Assembly (NCBI RefSeq): GCF_015209595.1
Contig: NZ_JADEYS010000005.1
Span: 124,001 to 188,000 of the forward strand
Source of the DNA: Pontibacterium sinense
GTDB lineage: Bacteria; Pseudomonadota; Gammaproteobacteria; Pseudomonadales; Balneatricaceae
DNA: 64,000 nucleotides
Direction: 5' to 3'
Part shown: piece by piece, positions 1 to 17,214 of the stretch
Position numbering within the stretch: the stretch's first letter is position 1
How the letters are laid out: each line of letters opens with the position of its first letter
Position numbers and translations under genes: made by a program
Notes under the pieces: generated by a model
Seen by the model: the letters and a program-made list of their open reading frames with translations, nothing else
Database searches by the model: none
What the model was told of the DNA's origin: nothing

Positions 1-161
1 GTCCTAACACTGAGAAAGTCGGTACTGTTACCCGCGCTCAGCTGGAAGAGATTGCGACTACTAAGATGGCTGACCTGACAGCTGCTGATATGGATGCAGC
101 TGTACGTACTATCGCAGGTTCTGCGCGTAGCATGGGTCTTGTTGTGGAGGGTCAGGAATAA
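1..161 (+). CDS. rplK: 50S ribosomal protein L11, C-terminal part (5' end outside window)
   Basis: Only the last 52 or so codons are present, read in the frame starting at base 3. The C-terminal RNA-binding domain of L11 is recognisable from [18 protein letters not shown] and the ending [11 protein letters not shown]11 binds 23S rRNA at the GTPase-associated centre and is needed for RelA activation. Its TAA stop overlaps the ATG of rplA by one base (TAATG), so the two genes are translationally coupled, as in the classical L11 operon, where L1 represses both from an upstream leader that lies outside this window. Confidence 0.95.
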   Translation, partial: PNTEKVGTVTRAQLEEIATTKMADLTAADMDAAVRTIAGSARSMGLVVEGQE

Positions 162-856
162 TGGCTAAGCTGTCTAAGCGTCAAAAGCTGATCAACGAAA
201 AAGTTGATAGCACTAAACAGTACGCAGTTGCAGACGCTGTTGCACTGCTGACTGAACTGTCTACCGTTAAGTTCAAAGAAACTGTTGAGCTGGCTGTAAA
301 TCTGGGTATCGATCCACGTAAATCTGATCAGGTTGTTCGTGGTTCTACTGTACTGCCAAACGGCACTGGTAACGATGTTCGCGTTGCTGTTTTTGCTCAG
401 GGTGAAAACGCTGAGAAAGCAAAAGCTGCTGGTGCAGATGTTGTTGGCTTTGAAGATCTGGCTGAGCAGATCAAAGGCGGCGATCTGGACTTTGGTGTTG
501 TTATCGCAACTCCAGATGCAATGCGTGTAGTTGGTCAGCTGGGTCAGATTTTGGGCCCGCGCGGTCTGATGCCAAACCCTAAAGTTGGCACTGTAACTCC
601 AGACGTTGTTACCGCTGTAAATAATGCTAAAGCCGGTCAGGTGCGTTTCCGTGCTGACAAAAACGGCATCATCCACGCGGGTGTTGGCAAAGTAGATTTC
701 GATGCTGCTGCTGTTAAGAGCAACGTTGAAGCACTGCTGGTTGATCTGAAGAAGGCTAAGCCTGCTTCTGCCAAAGGCGTGTATGTGAAGAAAGTTACTC
801 TGTCCACTACTATGGGACCGGGTCTGACTCTGGATCAGAGTTCTCTGGAATTCTAA
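161..856 (+). CDS. rplA: 50S ribosomal protein L1
   Basis: 231 residues, the usual L1 length, with MAKLSKRQK at the start and the L1 signature [16 protein letters not shown] in the middle. L1 forms the mobile stalk at the E site and represses its own operon in E. coli by binding an rRNA-like target in the mRNA. The start ATG overlaps the rplK stop by one base. A long spacer follows before rplJ, which contains the L10 leader structure. Confidence 0.98.
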   Translation: MAKLSKRQKLINEKVDSTKQYAVADAVALLTELSTVKFKETVELAVNLGIDPRKSDQVVRGSTVLPNGTGNDVRVAVFAQGENAEKAKAAGADVVGFEDLAEQIKGGDLDFGVVIATPDAMRVVGQLGQILGPRGLMPNPKVGTVTPDVVTAVNNAKAGQVRFRADKNGIIHAGVGKVDFDAAAVKSNVEALLVDLKKAKPASAKGVYVKKVTLSTTMGPGLTLDQSSLEF

Positions 857-1078
857 TTCTGAGTTAAAGGTTTTTTGAGGGTCTTCGTTCCCTCTTAATA
901 GAGACGAAGGCCGTCAAAGACCGCAGGTGGACTGCAGTCTTCTGACTGTAGTTCTTAATGGGAAACCAGCCTGCGCAGACGGTGAGATTCCTTGTGAATC
1001 TAAAACCACCGTACTCAAGCTTCGCTTCCCAGTGAAGTGATTGGTAAACAGTCGTAAGACTAAATCCAGGAGTAAATC
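857..1078 (+). promoter_or_regulatory. rplJ leader region (L10-type autoregulatory leader)
   Basis: 222-base spacer with several readable stems. The arms at 931-939 and 944-952 form a 9-bp hairpin. The arms 979-984 (ACGGTG) and 1007-1012 (CACCGT) enclose a second stem, 985-990 with 996-1001, with a one-sided AAAAC bulge, which is a kinked helix. In gammaproteobacteria the L10-(L12)4 complex binds such a leader to repress rplJL translation. That role here is inferred from position and shape. No clear promoter was identified in it by eye. Confidence 0.7.
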
Positions 1079-1573
1079 GTGGCATTAGGACTCGAAGACA
1101 AAAAAGCGATCGTCGCTGAAGTCCAGGAAGCTGCTAAAGGCGCTCTTTCAGCGGTAGTTGCGGATTCTCGCGGCGTTGCTGTTGAAGATATGACTGCTCT
1201 GCGTAAGCAGGCTCGTGAAGCAGGTGTGTGGCTGAAAGTTGTTCGTAACACACTGGCGCGTCGTGCGGTTGAAGGTACTGACTATGAGTGTCTGGCTGAC
1301 ACTTTCAAAGGTCCGTCCATCATCGCTTTCTCTACCGAACATCCGGGAGCAGGTGCTCGCATCCTGCAGGATTTCGCTAAGGGTAACGACAAGTTCGAGC
1401 TGAAAGCAGCAGCATTTGAAGGTGAAGCGGTAGATATCGCTATGCTGGCAAGCTTGCCAACATACGACGAAGCTATTGCGAAGCTGATGATGTGCATGAA
1501 AGAAGCAGCAGCTGGCAAGCTGGTCCGCACTATTGCGGCCGTTCGCGACCAGAAAGAAGAGCAGGCTGCGTAA
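1079..1573 (+). CDS. rplJ: 50S ribosomal protein L10
   Basis: 164 residues beginning [15 protein letters not shown] from a GTG codon, preceded by AGGAG at about 1068-1072. L10 anchors the L7/L12 dimers on the ribosome through its C-terminal helix (the DQKEEQAA end) and binds 23S rRNA with its N-terminal domain. It pairs with rplL downstream (69-base spacer) and with the structured leader upstream. The length agrees with the E. coli family (165 residues). Confidence 0.97.
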   Translation: MALGLEDKKAIVAEVQEAAKGALSAVVADSRGVAVEDMTALRKQAREAGVWLKVVRNTLARRAVEGTDYECLADTFKGPSIIAFSTEHPGAGARILQDFAKGNDKFELKAAAFEGEAVDIAMLASLPTYDEAIAKLMMCMKEAAAGKLVRTIAAVRDQKEEQAA

Positions 1574-1642
1574 GTTACTTACGCAGGCAGTTTTTAAAAG
1601 ATTCAACGGGCTATGTGGCCCGAGATTATCAGGAAATACATC

Positions 1643-2017
1643 ATGTCTCTGACTAACGAAGATATCCTTAACGCAATTGCTGAAATGTCCGTTAAGGACG
1701 TAGTTGTTCTGATCGAAGCAATGGAAGAAAAATTCGGCGTTACAGCTGCTGCTGCAGTTGTAGCTGGCGGCGCTGCTGGCGGTGACGCTGGTGCAGCTGA
1801 AGAACAGACTGAATTTGACGTTGTTCTGACCGCTGTAGGCGATAAGAAAGTAAACGTAATCAAAGCAGTACGTGCTGCAACTGGCCTGGGCTTGAAAGAA
1901 GCTAAAGGCATGGTTGACGGCGTTCCAGCGGCTGTTAAAGAAGGCGTTAGCAAAGAAGAAGCTGAAGAACTTAAGACTGCCCTGGAAGAAGCAGGCGCAT
2001 CTGTTGAAGTTAAGTAA
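1643..2017 (+). CDS. rplL: 50S ribosomal protein L7/L12
   Basis: 124 residues. The start [15 protein letters not shown] at 1643 is chosen because it matches the family N-terminus and follows AGGAA; an in-frame ATG at 1613 would add ten unrelated residues. The protein has the N-terminal dimerisation region, an Ala/Gly-rich hinge at about residues 35-50, and the C-terminal factor-binding domain ([14 protein letters not shown]). It forms the stalk that recruits EF-Tu, EF-G and IF2. Confidence 0.98.
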   Translation: MSLTNEDILNAIAEMSVKDVVVLIEAMEEKFGVTAAAAVVAGGAAGGDAGAAEEQTEFDVVLTAVGDKKVNVIKAVRAATGLGLKEAKGMVDGVPAAVKEGVSKEEAEELKTALEEAGASVEVK

Positions 2018-2065
2018 TAGCTTCTTTGCATTACAGAGCAGCATATAGCTGCTCGAAGTGCTGAT

Positions 2066-2095
2066 GGCTGGTGGCAAATTGCCACCGGCCTTTTT
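2066..2095 (+). terminator. Attenuator hairpin between rplL and rpoB
   Basis: Inverted repeat with arms from about 2066-2077 and 2079-2090 (GGCTGGTGGCAA and its complement, one G-T pair) followed by TTTTT. In E. coli a partial terminator in this spacer sets the ratio of ribosomal protein to polymerase mRNA. The same role is inferred here. Confidence 0.7.
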
Positions 2096-2191
2096 CCGTT
2101 ATTTATAGACAGCAAATAATTAACGGCAAGACAGACCGGGAGCACTCCTTCTGGACTGTTTCTCACTTGGTGCACTTGCTGGGGAACACTG

Positions 2192-5100
2192 ATGGCTTAT
2201 TCATACACTGAAAAGAAACGCATCCGTAAAGACTTCGGCAAATTGCCGCAGGTTATGGATGTGCCTTACCTGCTTGCAATCCAGATCGATTCCTATAAGC
2301 GGTTCTTGCAGCAGGGATCCGATGTCGCTGAAGTTCGCGATGAAGGTCTTCACGCAGCGTTTAGTTCTGTTTTTCCAATTGTTTCATATTCCGGAAATGC
2401 ATCTCTGGAATACGTCGGCTACCGCCTCGGTGAACCTGTTTTCGATGTAAAAGAATGCCAGATGCGCGGTATCACCTATGCTGCACCGCTGCGCGTCAAA
2501 GTTCGCCTGGTAATCTACGACCGTGAATCTAGCAATAAAGCGGTTAAGGATATCAAGGAGCAGGAAGTATACATGGGCGAGATGCCCCTGATGACTGATA
2601 ACGGTACCTTCGTAGTGAACGGTACTGAGCGTGTTATCGTGTCTCAGCTGCATCGCTCTCCGGGTGTGTTCTTTGATCATGACAAAGGTAAAACACATTC
2701 TTCCGGTAAGCTGCTTTACTCCGCGCGTATTATTCCTTACCGCGGTTCCTGGTTGGACTTCGAGTTCGACCCGAAAGACAGCCTGTTCGTACGTATTGAC
2801 CGTCGCCGTAAGCTGCCAGCAACTATTCTGCTGCGCGCGCTGGGCTACAGCTCTGAAGAAATTCTAGATATCTTCTTTGACAATACCTCATGGACACTGG
2901 ACAAAGATACGATCCGCATGGAATTGGTGCCGGATCGCTTGCGCGGCGAGACCATGACCTTTGAGGTGAAAGATCCTGAAGGTAATGTAATCGTTGAGCC
3001 AGGTCGTCGTATTACTCCACGTCACATTCGTCAAATGGCGAAGGCGAACATGGAGCATCTGGAAGTGCCTGCAGAATATCTGGCAGGTAAAGCGATGGGT
3101 AAAGACATCGTTGATCCGACTACCGGTGAACTGCTTTGCGCGTCTAACGCCGAGATCACCGAAGACCTGATCGAAAAAATGCAGCACCTTGGCGTAACCG
3201 AGTTTGAAACTCTGTACACCAATGAGCTGGATTGTGGCGCGTTTATCTCCGATACCCTGCGTAACGATCCGACTCGCAACCAGCTGGAAGCATTGGTAGA
3301 GATCTACCGCATGATGCGTCCTGGCGAGCCGCCAACCAAAGAATCCGCAGAAGCGCTGTTTGAGAACCTGTTCTTTGCAGACGAGCGTTATGATCTGTCC
3401 GGCGTTGGTCGTATGAAGTTCAACCGTCGTCTGGGTCGTGATGCAGTCACTGGTCCTGGCGTGCTGGATAAAGAAGATATTCTGGCGGTAATGAAAACCC
3501 TGATCGAAATCCGTAACGGTTTCGGTACGGTCGATGATATCGATCACCTGGGTAACCGTCGTATCCGTTCTGTTGGTGAGATGGCAGAGAACCAGTTCCG
3601 TGTGGGTCTGGTGCGTGTTGAACGTGCGGTTCGTGAACGTCTGAGCATGGCGGAATCCGATAACCTGATGCCTCAGGATCTGATCAACGCTAAGCCAGTT
3701 GCTGCGGCAATCAAAGAGTTCTTTGGTTCCAGCCAGCTGTCCCAGTTTATGGATCAGAACAACCCGTTGTCCGAAGTTACTCACAAGCGTCGTGTATCCG
3801 CGTTGGGTCCAGGTGGTCTGACTCGTGAACGAGCGGGCTTTGAGGTGCGAGATGTACACCCGACTCATTACGGTCGTGTATGTCCAATCGAGACCCCTGA
3901 GGGTCCGAACATCGGTCTGATCAACTCGCTGGCTGTATTTGCCCGCACCAATGACTACGGTTTCCTGGAAACTCCATACCGTCGTGTTGTTGAGGGTGTG
4001 GTTACCGACGAGATCGATTACCTGTCTGCGATCGAAGAGAACAAATACGTTATCGCACAGGCGTCCGCGGAGATGGACGAAGGTAAGCGTCTGGTTGAAG
4101 AGCTGGTTAACGTTCGTCACCTGAACGAATTCACCGTGATGGCACCGGATAAAGTCCAGTACATGGACGTATCTCCACGCCAGGTTGTATCTGTTGCGGC
4201 ATCCCTGATCCCATTCCTGGAACACGATGATGCCAACCGTGCATTGATGGGTTCCAACATGCAGCGTCAGGCTGTTCCAACATTGCGTGCTGATAAGCCG
4301 CTGGTTGGTACAGGCATGGAGAGTAACGTAGCACGTGACTCCGGTGTATGTGTGGTTGCCAAGCGTGGCGGTATCGTTGAGTCCGTTGATGCGGGCCGTA
4401 TTGTTGTAAAAGTACGCGATTCGGAAGTGGGTGCAGGCGATGCAGGTGTAGATATCTACAACCTGACCAAATATACCCGTTCTAACCAGAATACCTGCAT
4501 TAACCAGCGCCCAATCGTTTTCCCGGGTGATGAAGTTAATGCGCGTGACATCATGGCTGACGGTCCGTCCGTTGATATGGGTGAGCTGGCGTTGGGTCAG
4601 AACATGCGTATCGCGTTCATGCCGTGGAATGGTTATAACTTTGAGGATTCCATCCTCATCTCTGAGCGTGTTGTTCAGGAAGACCGTTTTACCACTGTTC
4701 ACATTCAGGAACTGACCTGTGTGGCGCGTGACACCAAGCTGGGACCTGAGGAAGTGACTTCAGATATCCCTAACGTCGGTGAGTCTGCGCTCGGAAAGCT
4801 GGATGAGTCCGGTATCGTTCACATCGGTGCTGAAGTAGGCCCTGGTGATATCCTGGTCGGTAAAGTGACACCTAAGGGTGAGACTCAGCTGACTCCGGAA
4901 GAGAAGCTGCTGCGTGCGATCTTCGGTGAGAAGGCGTCTGACGTTAAAGATACGTCCCTGCGTGTTAAGACCGGTACCATCGGTAAAGTTATCGATGTAC
5001 AGGTATTTACCCGTGATGGTGTGCCTAAAGACGAGCGTGCGCTGTCTATTGAGACCTCTGAGCTGGATTCCATCCGTAAGGATTTGAACGACGAATTCCG

Positions 5101-6292
5101 TATCGTTGAAGAAGCGGTATTTGAGCGTCTGGAAAAAGCGCTGGTTGGTCTTAAAGCTGACGGTGGTGCAGGTCTGGCGAAAGGCGACGAAATTACGTCT
5201 GAGTTCTTATCCGATCTGAAACACTCTGAGTGGTTCAAGATCCGCCTGTCCGATGAAGCTGTTGCAGAGCAGCTTGAGCTGGCTCAGAAACAGCTGGAAG
5301 AGCGTCGTGAACAGCTGGATGCCCGTTTCGAAGATAAGAAAGGCAAATTGCAGACTGGCGATGATCTGGCACCGGGTGTGCTGAAGATCGTTAAGGTATA
5401 CGTTGCAACTAAGCGTCGTGTGCAGCCAGGTGACAAGATGGCAGGTCGTCACGGTAACAAAGGTGTTATCTCCGTGATCATGCCTGTTGAAGACATGCCT
5501 TACGACGAAAAAGGCGAGCCAGTCGATATCGTACTGAACCCGCTGGGTGTACCGTCTCGAATGAACGTTGGTCAGATTCTGGAGACCCACATGGGTGCTG
5601 CAGCTAAAGGTCTGGGTAACAAGATCAACGAGATGCTGGAAGAAGAGCGCGCTAAAGCCGAGAAGGTTAAAGAGCTGCGTGAATTCCTGGATCGTATCTA
5701 CAACAGCAAGCTGGGTGGTTGGGAGAATGCCCGTAAAGAGGACCTGGATACCTTCAGCGATGAAGAGATCCTGACCCTGTCGCATAACCTGCGTAAAGGT
5801 GTACCTCTGGCAACTCCTGCATTTGATGGTGCGAAGGAAGCAGAGCTTAAAGAGCTGCTGACACTGGCAGATATCGACACCAGCGGTCAGTTCACGCTGT
5901 TCGACGGCCGTACCGGTAATAAGTTTGATCGTCCGGTAACCGTGGGTTACATGTACATGCTCAAACTGAACCACTTGGTTGACGATAAGATGCACGCGCG
6001 TTCTACCGGTTCTTACAGCTTGGTTACTCAGCAGCCGCTGGGTGGTAAAGCTCAGTTCGGTGGTCAGCGTTTCGGTGAGATGGAGGTATGGGCGCTGGAA
6101 GCATACGGTGCTGCATACACCCTGCAGGAAATGCTCACCGTTAAGTCCGATGACGTCAACGGCCGTACTAAGATGTACAAGAACATCGTTGATGGCGATC
6201 ACCGTATGGAGCCGGGTATGCCGGAATCCTTCAACGTGTTGATCAAGGAGATTCGCTCCCTCGGTATCGATATCGAGCTGGAAAGCGAATAA
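2192..6292 (+). CDS. rpoB: DNA-directed RNA polymerase subunit beta
   Basis: 1366 residues, slightly longer than E. coli beta (1342). It forms half of the catalytic cleft with beta'. The rifampicin-binding cluster reads [20 protein letters not shown] with wild-type residues at the usual resistance positions, followed by the conserved [10 protein letters not shown] and [16 protein letters not shown]. The C-terminal [17 protein letters not shown] clamp-contacting motif is intact. The gene follows the rplL attenuator and precedes rpoC by 71 bases. Confidence 0.99.
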   Translation: MAYSYTEKKRIRKDFGKLPQVMDVPYLLAIQIDSYKRFLQQGSDVAEVRDEGLHAAFSSVFPIVSYSGNASLEYVGYRLGEPVFDVKECQMRGITYAAPLRVKVRLVIYDRESSNKAVKDIKEQEVYMGEMPLMTDNGTFVVNGTERVIVSQLHRSPGVFFDHDKGKTHSSGKLLYSARIIPYRGSWLDFEFDPKDSLFVRIDRRRKLPATILLRALGYSSEEILDIFFDNTSWTLDKDTIRMELVPDRLRGETMTFEVKDPEGNVIVEPGRRITPRHIRQMAKANMEHLEVPAEYLAGKAMGKDIVDPTTGELLCASNAEITEDLIEKMQHLGVTEFETLYTNELDCGAFISDTLRNDPTRNQLEALVEIYRMMRPGEPPTKESAEALFENLFFADERYDLSGVGRMKFNRRLGRDAVTGPGVLDKEDILAVMKTLIEIRNGFGTVDDIDHLGNRRIRSVGEMAENQFRVGLVRVERAVRERLSMAESDNLMPQDLINAKPVAAAIKEFFGSSQLSQFMDQNNPLSEVTHKRRVSALGPGGLTRERAGFEVRDVHPTHYGRVCPIETPEGPNIGLINSLAVFARTNDYGFLETPYRRVVEGVVTDEIDYLSAIEENKYVIAQASAEMDEGKRLVEELVNVRHLNEFTVMAPDKVQYMDVSPRQVVSVAASLIPFLEHDDANRALMGSNMQRQAVPTLRADKPLVGTGMESNVARDSGVCVVAKRGGIVESVDAGRIVVKVRDSEVGAGDAGVDIYNLTKYTRSNQNTCINQRPIVFPGDEVNARDIMADGPSVDMGELALGQNMRIAFMPWNGYNFEDSILISERVVQEDRFTTVHIQELTCVARDTKLGPEEVTSDIPNVGESALGKLDESGIVHIGAEVGPGDILVGKVTPKGETQLTPEEKLLRAIFGEKASDVKDTSLRVKTGTIGKVIDVQVFTRDGVPKDERALSIETSELDSIRKDLNDEFRIVEEAVFERLEKALVGLKADGGAGLAKGDEITSEFLSDLKHSEWFKIRLSDEAVAEQLELAQKQLEERREQLDARFEDKKGKLQTGDDLAPGVLKIVKVYVATKRRVQPGDKMAGRHGNKGVISVIMPVEDMPYDEKGEPVDIVLNPLGVPSRMNVGQILETHMGAAAKGLGNKINEMLEEERAKAEKVKELREFLDRIYNSKLGGWENARKEDLDTFSDEEILTLSHNLRKGVPLATPAFDGAKEAELKELLTLADIDTSGQFTLFDGRTGNKFDRPVTVGYMYMLKLNHLVDDKMHARSTGSYSLVTQQPLGGKAQFGGQRFGEMEVWALEAYGAAYTLQEMLTVKSDDVNGRTKMYKNIVDGDHRMEPGMPESFNVLIKEIRSLGIDIELESE

Positions 6293-6313
6293 CGGCTTAA
6301 CCGAAATCAGGCG

Positions 6314-6333
6314 GGGGTCACCTTGGTGGCCCC
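6314..6333 (+). other. Hairpin in the rpoB-rpoC spacer
   Basis: GGGGTCACC (6314-6322) can pair with GGTGGCCCC (6325-6333), with one G-T pair and a very short apex. There is no T tract, so it is not read as a terminator. It may protect or process the polycistronic mRNA. Confidence 0.35.
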
Positions 6334-6363
6334 AGGCATTAACTCCGTGAGGAGCCAGAAATA

Positions 6364-10581
<4,218 letters not shown>

Positions 10582-10595
10582 ATTTTATTCAATGT

Positions 10596-10625
10596 TTGAC
10601 GTTATGGGTCGGAATTGAGTACAAT
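10596..10625 (+). promoter_or_regulatory. Predicted sigma-70 promoter of the str operon (rpsL)
   Basis: TTGACG at 10596-10601 and TACAAT at 10620-10625 with an 18-base spacer. Transcription would begin near 10632, giving a leader of about 70 bases to rpsL. The spacer and -10 lie within the two arms of the rpoC terminator hairpin. Confidence 0.6.
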
Positions 10626-10638
10626 TCCGGCCCCTTTT
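10606..10638 (+). terminator. rpoC terminator hairpin
   Basis: A 12-bp stem: 10606-10617 pairs with 10622-10633 (one T-G pair, loop AGTA), followed by C and TTTT. It would end rplJL-rpoBC transcripts. The short T tract suggests partial termination. It overlaps the rpsL promoter. Confidence 0.6.
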
Positions 10639-10699
10639 GTGACTGGATTAATTTCAATTCAGTTTTTTATGGTGCCCATCAAAACGTGGAGTTTGCTAA

Positions 10700-11687
<988 letters not shown>

Positions 11688-11705
11688 GCTGCTGAGGATT
11701 GAGTT

Positions 11706-13799
<2,094 letters not shown>

Positions 13800-13830
13800 T
13801 TATTGCCCTTTCGTTTAAGAGGTATTAACC

Positions 13831-15054
13831 GTGGCTAAAGAACAATTTGAACGCTCCAAGCCGCACGTTAACGTTGGTACTATCGGCCACGTTGACCACG
13901 GCAAAACTACACTGACTGCTGCTCTGACTCGCGTATGCGCGGAAGTTTTCGGCGGTGAAATGAAAGCGTTCGATCAGATCGATAACGCTCCAGAAGAACG
14001 TGAGCGTGGTATCACTATCGCAACGTCTCACGTTGAATACGATTCTACTATCCGTCACTACGCACACGTAGACTGCCCAGGACACGCCGATTATGTTAAA
14101 AACATGATCACTGGTGCTGCGCAGATGGATGGCGCGATTCTGGTATGTGGCGCGACTGACGGCCCTATGCCTCAGACTCGTGAGCACATCCTGCTGTCCC
14201 GTCAGGTAGGTGTTCCTTTCATCGTAGTATTCCTGAACAAAGCTGACCTGCTGGCTGAAGATTGCGGCGGCGTTGACTCTGAAGAATACGAAGAGATGCT
14301 GGAACTGGTAGAAATGGAACTGCGTGAGCTGCTGGACACTTACGACTTCCCAGGTGATGACACTCCAATCATCGCTGGTTCTGCTCTGATGGCTCTGAAC
14401 GGCCAGGACGACAACGAACTGGGTACTACCGCTGTTAAGAAGCTGGTAGAAGCACTGGATTCTTACATTCCAGAGCCAGAGCGTGCTATTGATCAGCCGT
14501 TCCTGATGCCTATCGAGGACGTATTCTCTATCTCCGGTCGTGGTACTGTAGTAACAGGTCGTGTAGAGCGTGGTATCGTTAACGTTGGTGACGAAATTGA
14601 AATCGTCGGCGTTAAAGACACTACCACTACTACTTGTACTGGTGTTGAGATGTTCCGTAAGCTGCTGGACGAAGGTCGTGCAGGTGAGAACATTGGTGCA
14701 CTGCTGCGTGGTACTAAGCGTGACGAAGTTGAGCGTGGTCAGGTACTGGCTAAGCCAGGTTCCATCACTCCGCACACTCGTTTCGAAGGCGAAGTATACG
14801 TACTGTCCAAAGAAGAGGGTGGTCGTCACACTCCATTCTTCAAAGGCTACCGTCCACAGTTCTACTTCCGTACAACTGACATCACTGGTGCTTGTGAGCT
14901 GCCAGAGGGTGTAGAAATGGTAATGCCGGGTGACAACATCCAGATGGACGTTACTCTGATCAACCCAATCGCGATGGAAGACGGTCTGCGTTTCGCTATC
15001 CGCGAAGGTGGTCGTACCGTTGGTGCAGGTGTTGTATCTAAAATCATCGAATAA
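13831..15054 (+). CDS. tuf: Elongation factor Tu
   Basis: 407 residues, about 10-13 longer than the E. coli (394) and Pseudomonas proteins. Extra residues lie around [17 protein letters not shown] and [12 protein letters not shown] in or near the GTPase domain. G1 is [10 protein letters not shown]3 DCPGHADY, G4 NKAD. It delivers aminoacyl-tRNA to the ribosome. GTG start with AAGAGG upstream. Codon use is strongly optimised. A second tuf copy, usual near secE-nusG, would lie outside the window. Confidence 0.98.
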   Translation: MAKEQFERSKPHVNVGTIGHVDHGKTTLTAALTRVCAEVFGGEMKAFDQIDNAPEERERGITIATSHVEYDSTIRHYAHVDCPGHADYVKNMITGAAQMDGAILVCGATDGPMPQTREHILLSRQVGVPFIVVFLNKADLLAEDCGGVDSEEYEEMLELVEMELRELLDTYDFPGDDTPIIAGSALMALNGQDDNELGTTAVKKLVEALDSYIPEPERAIDQPFLMPIEDVFSISGRGTVVTGRVERGIVNVGDEIEIVGVKDTTTTTCTGVEMFRKLLDEGRAGENIGALLRGTKRDEVERGQVLAKPGSITPHTRFEGEVYVLSKEEGGRHTPFFKGYRPQFYFRTTDITGACELPEGVEMVMPGDNIQMDVTLINPIAMEDGLRFAIREGGRTVGAGVVSKIIE

Positions 15055-15071
15055 TATTCGCTGATTGACAG

Positions 15072-15103
15072 AAAAAGGCTCCCGGACAGGGGGCCTTTTT
15101 TTT
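15072..15103 (+). terminator. Terminator of the str operon (after tuf)
   Basis: AAAAAGGCTCCC pairs with GGGGGCCTTTTT around a short loop, ending in eight T residues. It is a strong intrinsic terminator and separates str from the S10 operon. Confidence 0.85.
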
Positions 15104-15118
15104 GGTTAAAAAATAAGC

Positions 15119-15147
15119 TTGACCGAATATCCTTATGCAAGTAGTAT
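15119..15147 (+). promoter_or_regulatory. Predicted promoter of the S10 operon
   Basis: TTGACC (15119-15124), 17-base spacer, TAGTAT (15142-15147). Transcription would start near 15154, at the first base of a 7-bp hairpin, CCCCTAC (15154-15160) with GTAGGGG (15164-15170). The resulting leader of about 64 bases is much shorter than the L4-regulated S10 leader of E. coli. Confidence 0.65.
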
Positions 15148-15217
15148 TTGCGTCCCCTACATAGTAGGGGTGGTCGGCTTTGCCGTAATATAATTCGTTA
15201 GGAATTGTGTGATCGAA

Positions 15218-15529
15218 ATGCAGAATCAGAAAATTCGTATTCGTCTGAAAGCCTTTGATCATCGCCTGATCGACTCCTCCGCGCAGGAAATTGTAGATAC
15301 TGCGAAACGGACGGGTGCTCAGGTGCGTGGCCCGATCCCACTTCCAACCCGCAAAGAACGCTACACAGTTCTGGTTTCTCCTCACGTGAATAAAGATGCA
15401 CGTGATCAGTATGAAATCCGTACTCACAAGCGTGTTCTGGACATCGTTGAGCCAACTGAGAAAACAGTTGACGCACTGATGAAGCTGGATCTTGCTGCGG
15501 GTGTAGAAGTGCAGATCAGCCTCGGCTAA
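15218..15529 (+). CDS. rpsJ: 30S ribosomal protein S10 (NusE)
   Basis: 103 residues beginning [19 protein letters not shown], identical in length and N-terminus to the E. coli family, which decides the ATG at 15218. A GTG at 15209 is closer to AGGAA (15200-15204) and would add three residues, so it cannot be excluded. S10 is part of the 30S head and also binds NusB in antitermination. It is the first gene of the S10 operon; a 121-base spacer separates it from rplC. Confidence 0.96.
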   Translation: MQNQKIRIRLKAFDHRLIDSSAQEIVDTAKRTGAQVRGPIPLPTRKERYTVLVSPHVNKDARDQYEIRTHKRVLDIVEPTEKTVDALMKLDLAAGVEVQISLG

Positions 15530-15650
15530 TCAAAAGGCACTGCGCAGATTTAATTTATTAATGAAGCGCTTTTTTAGTGTGGAATGCTCTGGGAAGGGCA
15601 GCCGTAGTGGGTAACAGCCCCGTACACAACTGGCAAGAGGTTTTAAAGAA

Positions 15651-16289
15651 ATGTCTGTAGGTCTTATCGGACGTAAAGCGGGTATGACGCGCATCTTCGC
15701 AGAAGATGGCGTATCCGTGCCAGTCACCGTCATCGAAGTGGAACCGAACCGTGTAACTACTGTGAAAACAGCAGATACCGACGGCTACGCAGCGGTACAG
15801 GTTACTACCGGTTCTAAGAAGGCTAATCGCCTGTCTAAGCCGGAAGCGGGTAACTTCGCCAAAGCTGGTGTAGAAGCCGGTCGAGGTTTGTGGGAGTTCC
15901 GCCTGTCAGGTGACGAAGAAGTCAACGTTGGCGATGAGCTAACTGTTGCGCGCTTCGAAGCAGGTCAGAAAGTAGATGTTACTGGTCAGTCTAAAGGTAA
16001 AGGTTTCCAGGGCGGCATTAAGCGCTGGAACTTCTCCATGCAAGACGCGACTCATGGTAACTCTCTATCTCACCGTGCTCCGGGTTCTATTGGTCAGTGT
16101 CAGACTCCTGGCCGCGTGTGGAAAGGCAAAAAAATGGCAGGGCACATGGGTGCTGCACAGGTAACTGTACAGACTCTGGAAGTCGTTCGCGTAGATGTTG
16201 AACGTAACCTGCTGTTGATCAAAGGTGCTGTTCCGGGCGCAACCGGCGGTGACGTAATCGTTAAACCGGCTGTTAAAGTCGGCGCCTAA
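15651..16289 (+). CDS. rplC: 50S ribosomal protein L3
   Basis: 212 residues beginning [16 protein letters not shown]. The long internal loop reaching the peptidyl transferase centre is recognisable from [20 protein letters not shown]; the glutamine methylated by PrmB lies in this area in relatives. L3 is an early 50S assembly protein. It is preceded by AGAGG and followed 11 bases later by rplD. Confidence 0.98.
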   Translation: MSVGLIGRKAGMTRIFAEDGVSVPVTVIEVEPNRVTTVKTADTDGYAAVQVTTGSKKANRLSKPEAGNFAKAGVEAGRGLWEFRLSGDEEVNVGDELTVARFEAGQKVDVTGQSKGKGFQGGIKRWNFSMQDATHGNSLSHRAPGSIGQCQTPGRVWKGKKMAGHMGAAQVTVQTLEVVRVDVERNLLLIKGAVPGATGGDVIVKPAVKVGA

Positions 16290-16300
16290 GGGGGTTTGAA

Positions 16301-16906
16301 ATGAATCTGAATTTAGCTGGAGCTAACGGTTCGGTAGAAGTTTCCGACCTGGCTTTTGGTAAAGAATTCAACGAAGCGCTAGTACATCAGGTTGTTACGG
16401 CATACCTGGCTGGCGCTCGTCAGGGTACTAAAGCCCAGAAAAACCGCTCCGCGGTATCTGGTGGTGGTGCTAAACCTTGGCGTCAGAAGGGCACCGGTCG
16501 TGCTCGTGCGGGTACTTCCCGTTCTCCAATCTGGCGTACTGGTGGCGTAACGTTCGCTGCACAGCCACGTGACCATGCTCAGAAAGTAAACAAGAAAATG
16601 TACCGCGCTGCTATGCGTTGCATCTTCTCTGAGTTGGTTCGTCAGGATCGCTTAGTGGTTGTAGAAGATTTCGCTCTGGAATCTCCTAAAACTAAACAGT
16701 TTGTGGCCAAGCTGAACGAGCTTGACCTGTCTAACGTACTGCTGATCACTGCAGACGTGGAACAGAATCTGTACCTGGCTGCGCGCAACGTACCACACGT
16801 TGACGTACGCGATGCTGCGGGTGTTGATCCAGTAAGCCTGGTCGGTTTCGACAAGGTGCTGGTCACTGTTGCTGCGCTGAAGAAGGTTGAAGAGGTGCTC
16901 GCATGA
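16301..16906 (+). CDS. rplD: 50S ribosomal protein L4
   Basis: 201 residues. The basic extended loop that lines the exit tunnel is visible as [20 protein letters not shown]. In E. coli, L4 also represses the S10 operon through a long leader. The leader here is short, so that mode is not evident. Its 3' end overlaps rplW by four bases (ATGA). Confidence 0.98.
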   Translation: MNLNLAGANGSVEVSDLAFGKEFNEALVHQVVTAYLAGARQGTKAQKNRSAVSGGGAKPWRQKGTGRARAGTSRSPIWRTGGVTFAAQPRDHAQKVNKKMYRAAMRCIFSELVRQDRLVVVEDFALESPKTKQFVAKLNELDLSNVLLITADVEQNLYLAARNVPHVDVRDAAGVDPVSLVGFDKVLVTVAALKKVEEVLA

Positions 16907-17199
16907 ACCAGGAACGCATCTTCCAAGTGCTGTTGGGTCCGCACATCTCTGAAAAGGCAACCATCGTAGCTGAAGGTTCTCAGCAGGTGGTGTTCCGCGT
17001 TACTAAAGACGCTACCAAGCCAGAAATCAAGAAAGCGGTTGAAGAGCTGTTCGACGTCAAAGTTAAAGGCGTGAACATCGTCAACGTTAAGGGCAAGACC
17101 AAGCGCACTGCGCGTGGTTTCGGCAAGCGCAATGATGTACGTAAAGCGTATGTCTGCCTGGCTGACGGCTCTGAGATTGATTTCCTCGGTGGCGAGTAA
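16903..17199 (+). CDS. rplW: 50S ribosomal protein L23
   Basis: 98 residues beginning [20 protein letters not shown], with the conserved [14 protein letters not shown] segment. L23 sits at the tunnel exit and docks trigger factor and SRP. It is translationally coupled to rplD by a four-base overlap. Confidence 0.98.
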   Translation: MNQERIFQVLLGPHISEKATIVAEGSQQVVFRVTKDATKPEIKKAVEELFDVKVKGVNIVNVKGKTKRTARGFGKRNDVRKAYVCLADGSEIDFLGGE

Positions 17200-17214
17200 T
17201 TAGGGGTTTAAAAA

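Noticed and set aside
869-878. T-rich tract after rplA as a terminator
   Set aside because: TTTTTT at 871-876 is not preceded by a stable stem; it is part of the L10 leader region.
2888-4702. Long open frame (about 600 codons) antisense to rpoB
   Set aside because: It mirrors the codon bias of rpoB on the other strand, has no ribosome-binding site and resembles no protein family. The same holds for the minus-strand frames in rpoC (6790-8970), fusA2 (49984-51864) and ileS (62308-63969).
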